Shown: positions 43,693-45,100 of the stretch, piece by piece
Numbering within the stretch: the stretch's first letter is position 1
Layout: every line of letters begins with the position of its first letter
DNA from: Treponema sp.
GTDB lineage: Bacteria > Spirochaetota > Spirochaetia > Treponematales > Breznakiellaceae
Direction: 5' to 3'
DNA length: 45,100 nucleotides
Assembly (NCBI GenBank): GCA_031283105.1
Contig: JAITCL010000053.1
Location: 1-45,100, forward strand
Position numbers and translations under genes: made by a program
Notes under the pieces: generated by a model
What the model saw: only the letters and a program-made list of their open reading frames with translations
The model's database searches: none
What the model was told of the DNA's origin: nothing

Positions 43693-43841
43693 ACAAGAAC
43701 AAAAGTAATCTGATTAATGTAAAAGTACCAGACAAAGCAGCACCGGTTGCCTGTCATCGTTTTGGTATAGTATACCCTGACAAGCCCTATGCTAAAGTTA
43801 ACGTAGGGCTTCACGGTTATACTTATGTTATTTTAACCTAA
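43689..43841 (+). CDS. Small 50-residue ORF coupled to the right invertase
   Basis: An open frame starting at TTG that overlaps the invertase stop as TTGA. It reads NVKVPDKAAPVACHRFGIVY then PDKPYAKVNVGLHGYTYVIL and stops 2 bp into the regulator's 3' end. The composition looks protein-like, but I recognise no family. It may be a coupled small protein or the tail of a gene broken by insertion of the cassette. The palindromes GGTATAGTATACC (43764-43776) and AAGCCCTA/TAGGGCTT (43782-43811) lie inside it. Confidence 0.35.
   Translation: MNKNKSNLINVKVPDKAAPVACHRFGIVYPDKPYAKVNVGLHGYTYVILT
43782..43811. terminator. Hairpin between the right invertase and the LuxR-type gene
   Basis: AAGCCCTA (43782-43789) pairs perfectly with TAGGGCTT (43804-43811) around a 14-nt loop, in the gap of two convergent genes. 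No clean T-run follows on either side, so termination is only likely, not shown. Confidence 0.35.
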
Positions 43842-44575
43842 CCCCTAAACCCCATAAGCTCCTCCACCGGCAATATCCCCTTCGACACCGCCAGTTTAAG
43901 AATCCCCACCATGTTATGAATTCCGAATTTCTGATAAATGTTGGATATATGGTTCTGCACCGTCCTACGGCTCAGCATTAAGACCGAGGCGGTTTCCCTC
44001 CCATTCTTCCCCTCTACGGCGCAGCGGACAATCTCAATCTCCCTGTGGGTCAAGTGCGGCTTAATTTCAGGAAGGCGGCCGTATTCATCAAGGCTGTCTT
44101 TTAAGTAAGAAGGAACAGCCTGCTGTTTCCCAAACACAGCCTCCACAGATTCCCTGATTTCCCTATCGTTGTCCCGCAGAGACAGGTAGCTGCCCATGCT
44201 CCAGCACAAATAGCGGGCCGCCACACCCAAGGGCAAAGTGGAAGCCGAAAACAGCGCCAGCCGCAGCTTCGGGTATTGCTTGCGGATATAATCCAGCATG
44301 CCAACCGTCCTTTCGCCAAAGAAAATATCCTCAACAAAAGCCATTACCGTGTCAGCCTTCCCGGCGTATTCGGAAAAATCCGATTCTCTTTCCACCAGGT
44401 AAAAAGCGTACCCCTTTTGCTCATAACGCTCCAGATAACGGTAAATCCAATCCTGTACGCTCCTGTTATCTGAAGCCACGATAACCATCTTCGCGCCCAA
44501 GCCCCTATATCCCTTTCGGATACAGGCGGAAACAAGATTGCCCGTCGTCGTCCTGGTATTATTTTCCACAATCAT
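43838..44575 (-). CDS. LuxR-type HTH regulator with receiver-like N-terminus
   Basis: A 245-residue protein. Residues 30-160 resemble a response-regulator-like alpha/beta domain (KMVIVASDNRSVQDWIY, TVMAFVEDIFFGERT, LRLALFSAST), but the usual DD...D...K phosphorylation set is not clear, so it may be phosphorylation independent. Residues 175-235 are a LuxR/GerE HTH: LTHREIEIVRCAVEGKNGRE and SRRTVQNHISNIYQKFGI. It is a DNA-binding transcription factor. Its ATG overlaps the stop of the small HTH gene (ATGA), so both are one unit. Confidence 0.85.
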   Translation of the reverse strand: MIVENNTRTTTGNLVSACIRKGYRGLGAKMVIVASDNRSVQDWIYRYLERYEQKGYAFYLVERESDFSEYAGKADTVMAFVEDIFFGERTVGMLDYIRKQYPKLRLALFSASTLPLGVAARYLCWSMGSYLSLRDNDREIRESVEAVFGKQQAVPSYLKDSLDEYGRLPEIKPHLTHREIEIVRCAVEGKNGRETASVLMLSRRTVQNHISNIYQKFGIHNMVGILKLAVSKGILPVEELMGFRG

Positions 44576-44799
44576 TCGCTGCCCCCTTCATGCCCTTGTG
44601 CCTGTGGCTTCACCGGCTCCTTGCTTTTGCCCTCTACCCAGCCCTGTATTTCCAACGCCGAAAAACGGACCGCCCTCCCGATTTTTTTGCAGGGGATGAA
44701 CCCTGTCAAAACCCACTTCCTGATTGTCGCGCTTGAAAGCCCCAGCATCTCCGCAACCTGCCCCACGTCAAGAAATGTCTCTACTCCCGTCATTTCCAA
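44572..44799 (-). CDS. Small MerR/excisionase-type helix-turn-helix protein
   Basis: A 75-residue protein. Residues 8-55 form an excisionase/AlpA-like winged HTH: FLDVGQVAEMLGLSSATIRK, then the IPCKKIGRAVRFSALEIQGW wing and helix. Such proteins act as recombination directionality factors or small regulators. The tail is Lys/Gln/Glu-rich. The TTG at 44799 is 7 nt from AGGAG, better than the ATG at 44793. Coupling to the LuxR-type gene suggests a regulatory pair, possibly for a mobile element. Confidence 0.8.
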   Translation of the reverse strand: MEMTGVETFLDVGQVAEMLGLSSATIRKWVLTGFIPCKKIGRAVRFSALEIQGWVEGKSKEPVKPQAQGHEGGSE

Positions 44800-44974
44800 A
44801 TTTCGCTCCTATATTGGTTTTCCCGCCGGACTAACAGTCCGATGCATCGCACACGGTATACCCGTATAGTAGCGCGCAATATTTTTTTGGGAATTGGACA
44901 AAATAAAAACGTGAAAAAACAAGGAGACATCTAGTGATATATAGATACATCTAAAGCAACAAAGAAGCCTTTTT
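44800..44974. promoter_or_regulatory. Palindrome-rich upstream region of the HTH/LuxR pair
   Basis: It holds CGGACT-AAC-AGTCCG (44827-44841), GATGCATC (44841-44848) and GGTATACC (44855-44862), closely spaced before the HTH gene. These look like operator or promoter elements for the pair. I cannot identify a convincing -35/-10 set. No credible gene is seen. Confidence 0.4.
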
Positions 44975-45100
44975 TCACCGGCGGTTTTGCCTGTTTTTGT
45001 CCACATTTTTTATAAAAATTGCGCTTATTTTTTCCAAAATTTTGTGGATTGTTTCTGGATCCTCATCATTTGATTCTAAGATAATAAGGTGTTTTATATA
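44975..45100 (-). CDS. C-terminal end of an unidentified gene (runs off right edge)
   Basis: The last 41 codons of a minus-strand gene, open to the window edge: IKHLIILESNDEDPETIHKI followed by a basic tail ending NRQNRR. The helical, charged end looks coding, but too little is present to assign a family. It would lie upstream of and co-oriented with the HTH/LuxR pair. Confidence 0.4.
   Translation of the reverse strand, partial: YIKHLIILESNDEDPETIHKILEKISAIFIKNVDKNRQNRR

Noticed and set aside
44809-45006. 65-residue open frame upstream of the HTH gene
   Set aside because: Cys/Phe-rich with no ribosome site; it overlaps the end of the better-supported partial gene in another frame and the palindromic region.

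Overview
The window looks like a chromosomal segment of a spirochaete, most likely a gut-associated Treponema relative. The support is a ChvE/GguA/GguB sugar ABC transporter, an infC-rpmI-rplT operon that runs into zapA, an Rpn-family nuclease of the type expanded in host-gut treponemes, large secreted proteins without obvious relatives outside that group, and homopolymeric C tracts. The species cannot be fixed from sequence reading alone. The core is moderately G+C rich. Three stretches are clearly A+T richer and look acquired: 1-1600, 28741-30710 and 40650-43840.

Layout. 1-1589 (minus): start of a type IIG restriction-modification enzyme that runs off the left edge, preceded by a DUF1016 PDDEXK nuclease. 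1613-2878: proA. 2968-6935: chvE-gguA-gguB, with an amber codon at the second Walker B glutamate of gguA, then a KamA-type radical SAM gene. 8035-12697 (minus): a metallo-hydrolase, then an operon read infC, rpmI, rplT, a coiled-coil protein, zapA, manA, yaiI. 12853-15825: DUF2314 lipoprotein, thrC and an Rpn nuclease, followed by a 0.5 kb remnant region with a C13 tract. 16355-20202: a large protein of unknown role coupled to a DUF2804 protein, and a CDP-alcohol phosphatidyltransferase. 20217-28743: MscS channel, TraB protein, TPR proteins, a secreted protein of unknown role, and an oligopeptide-type solute-binding lipoprotein. 28741-30710: an A+T-rich island of three small exported proteins, bounded by 17-bp inverted copies of one motif. 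30715-39365: pbpC and a giant bacterial alpha-2-macroglobulin. 39481-40636: a second metallo-hydrolase and a DUF167 protein.

The most unusual locus is 40707-43692. Two orphan TaqI-like specificity (target-recognition) domains of type IIG enzymes face each other. Each is flanked on its outer side by an Mpi/Hin-type serine DNA invertase gene pointing outward. The two specificity ORFs share a 45/47-bp inverted repeat exactly where their conserved N-terminal part gives way to the variable recognition part. The two invertase genes share a 14-bp inverted repeat right at their starts, and only one of them has an ATG and ribosome binding site. I infer a specificity-shuffling store for a type IIG restriction enzyme such as the one at the left edge. 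The window ends with a LuxR-type regulator coupled to a small helix-turn-helix protein, and the tail of another gene.

A second pattern runs across the window. Many operon-head genes have a good -10 hexamer only 5-11 nt before the start codon and no Shine-Dalgarno, which suggests leaderless mRNAs. Genes inside operons usually have a Shine-Dalgarno.
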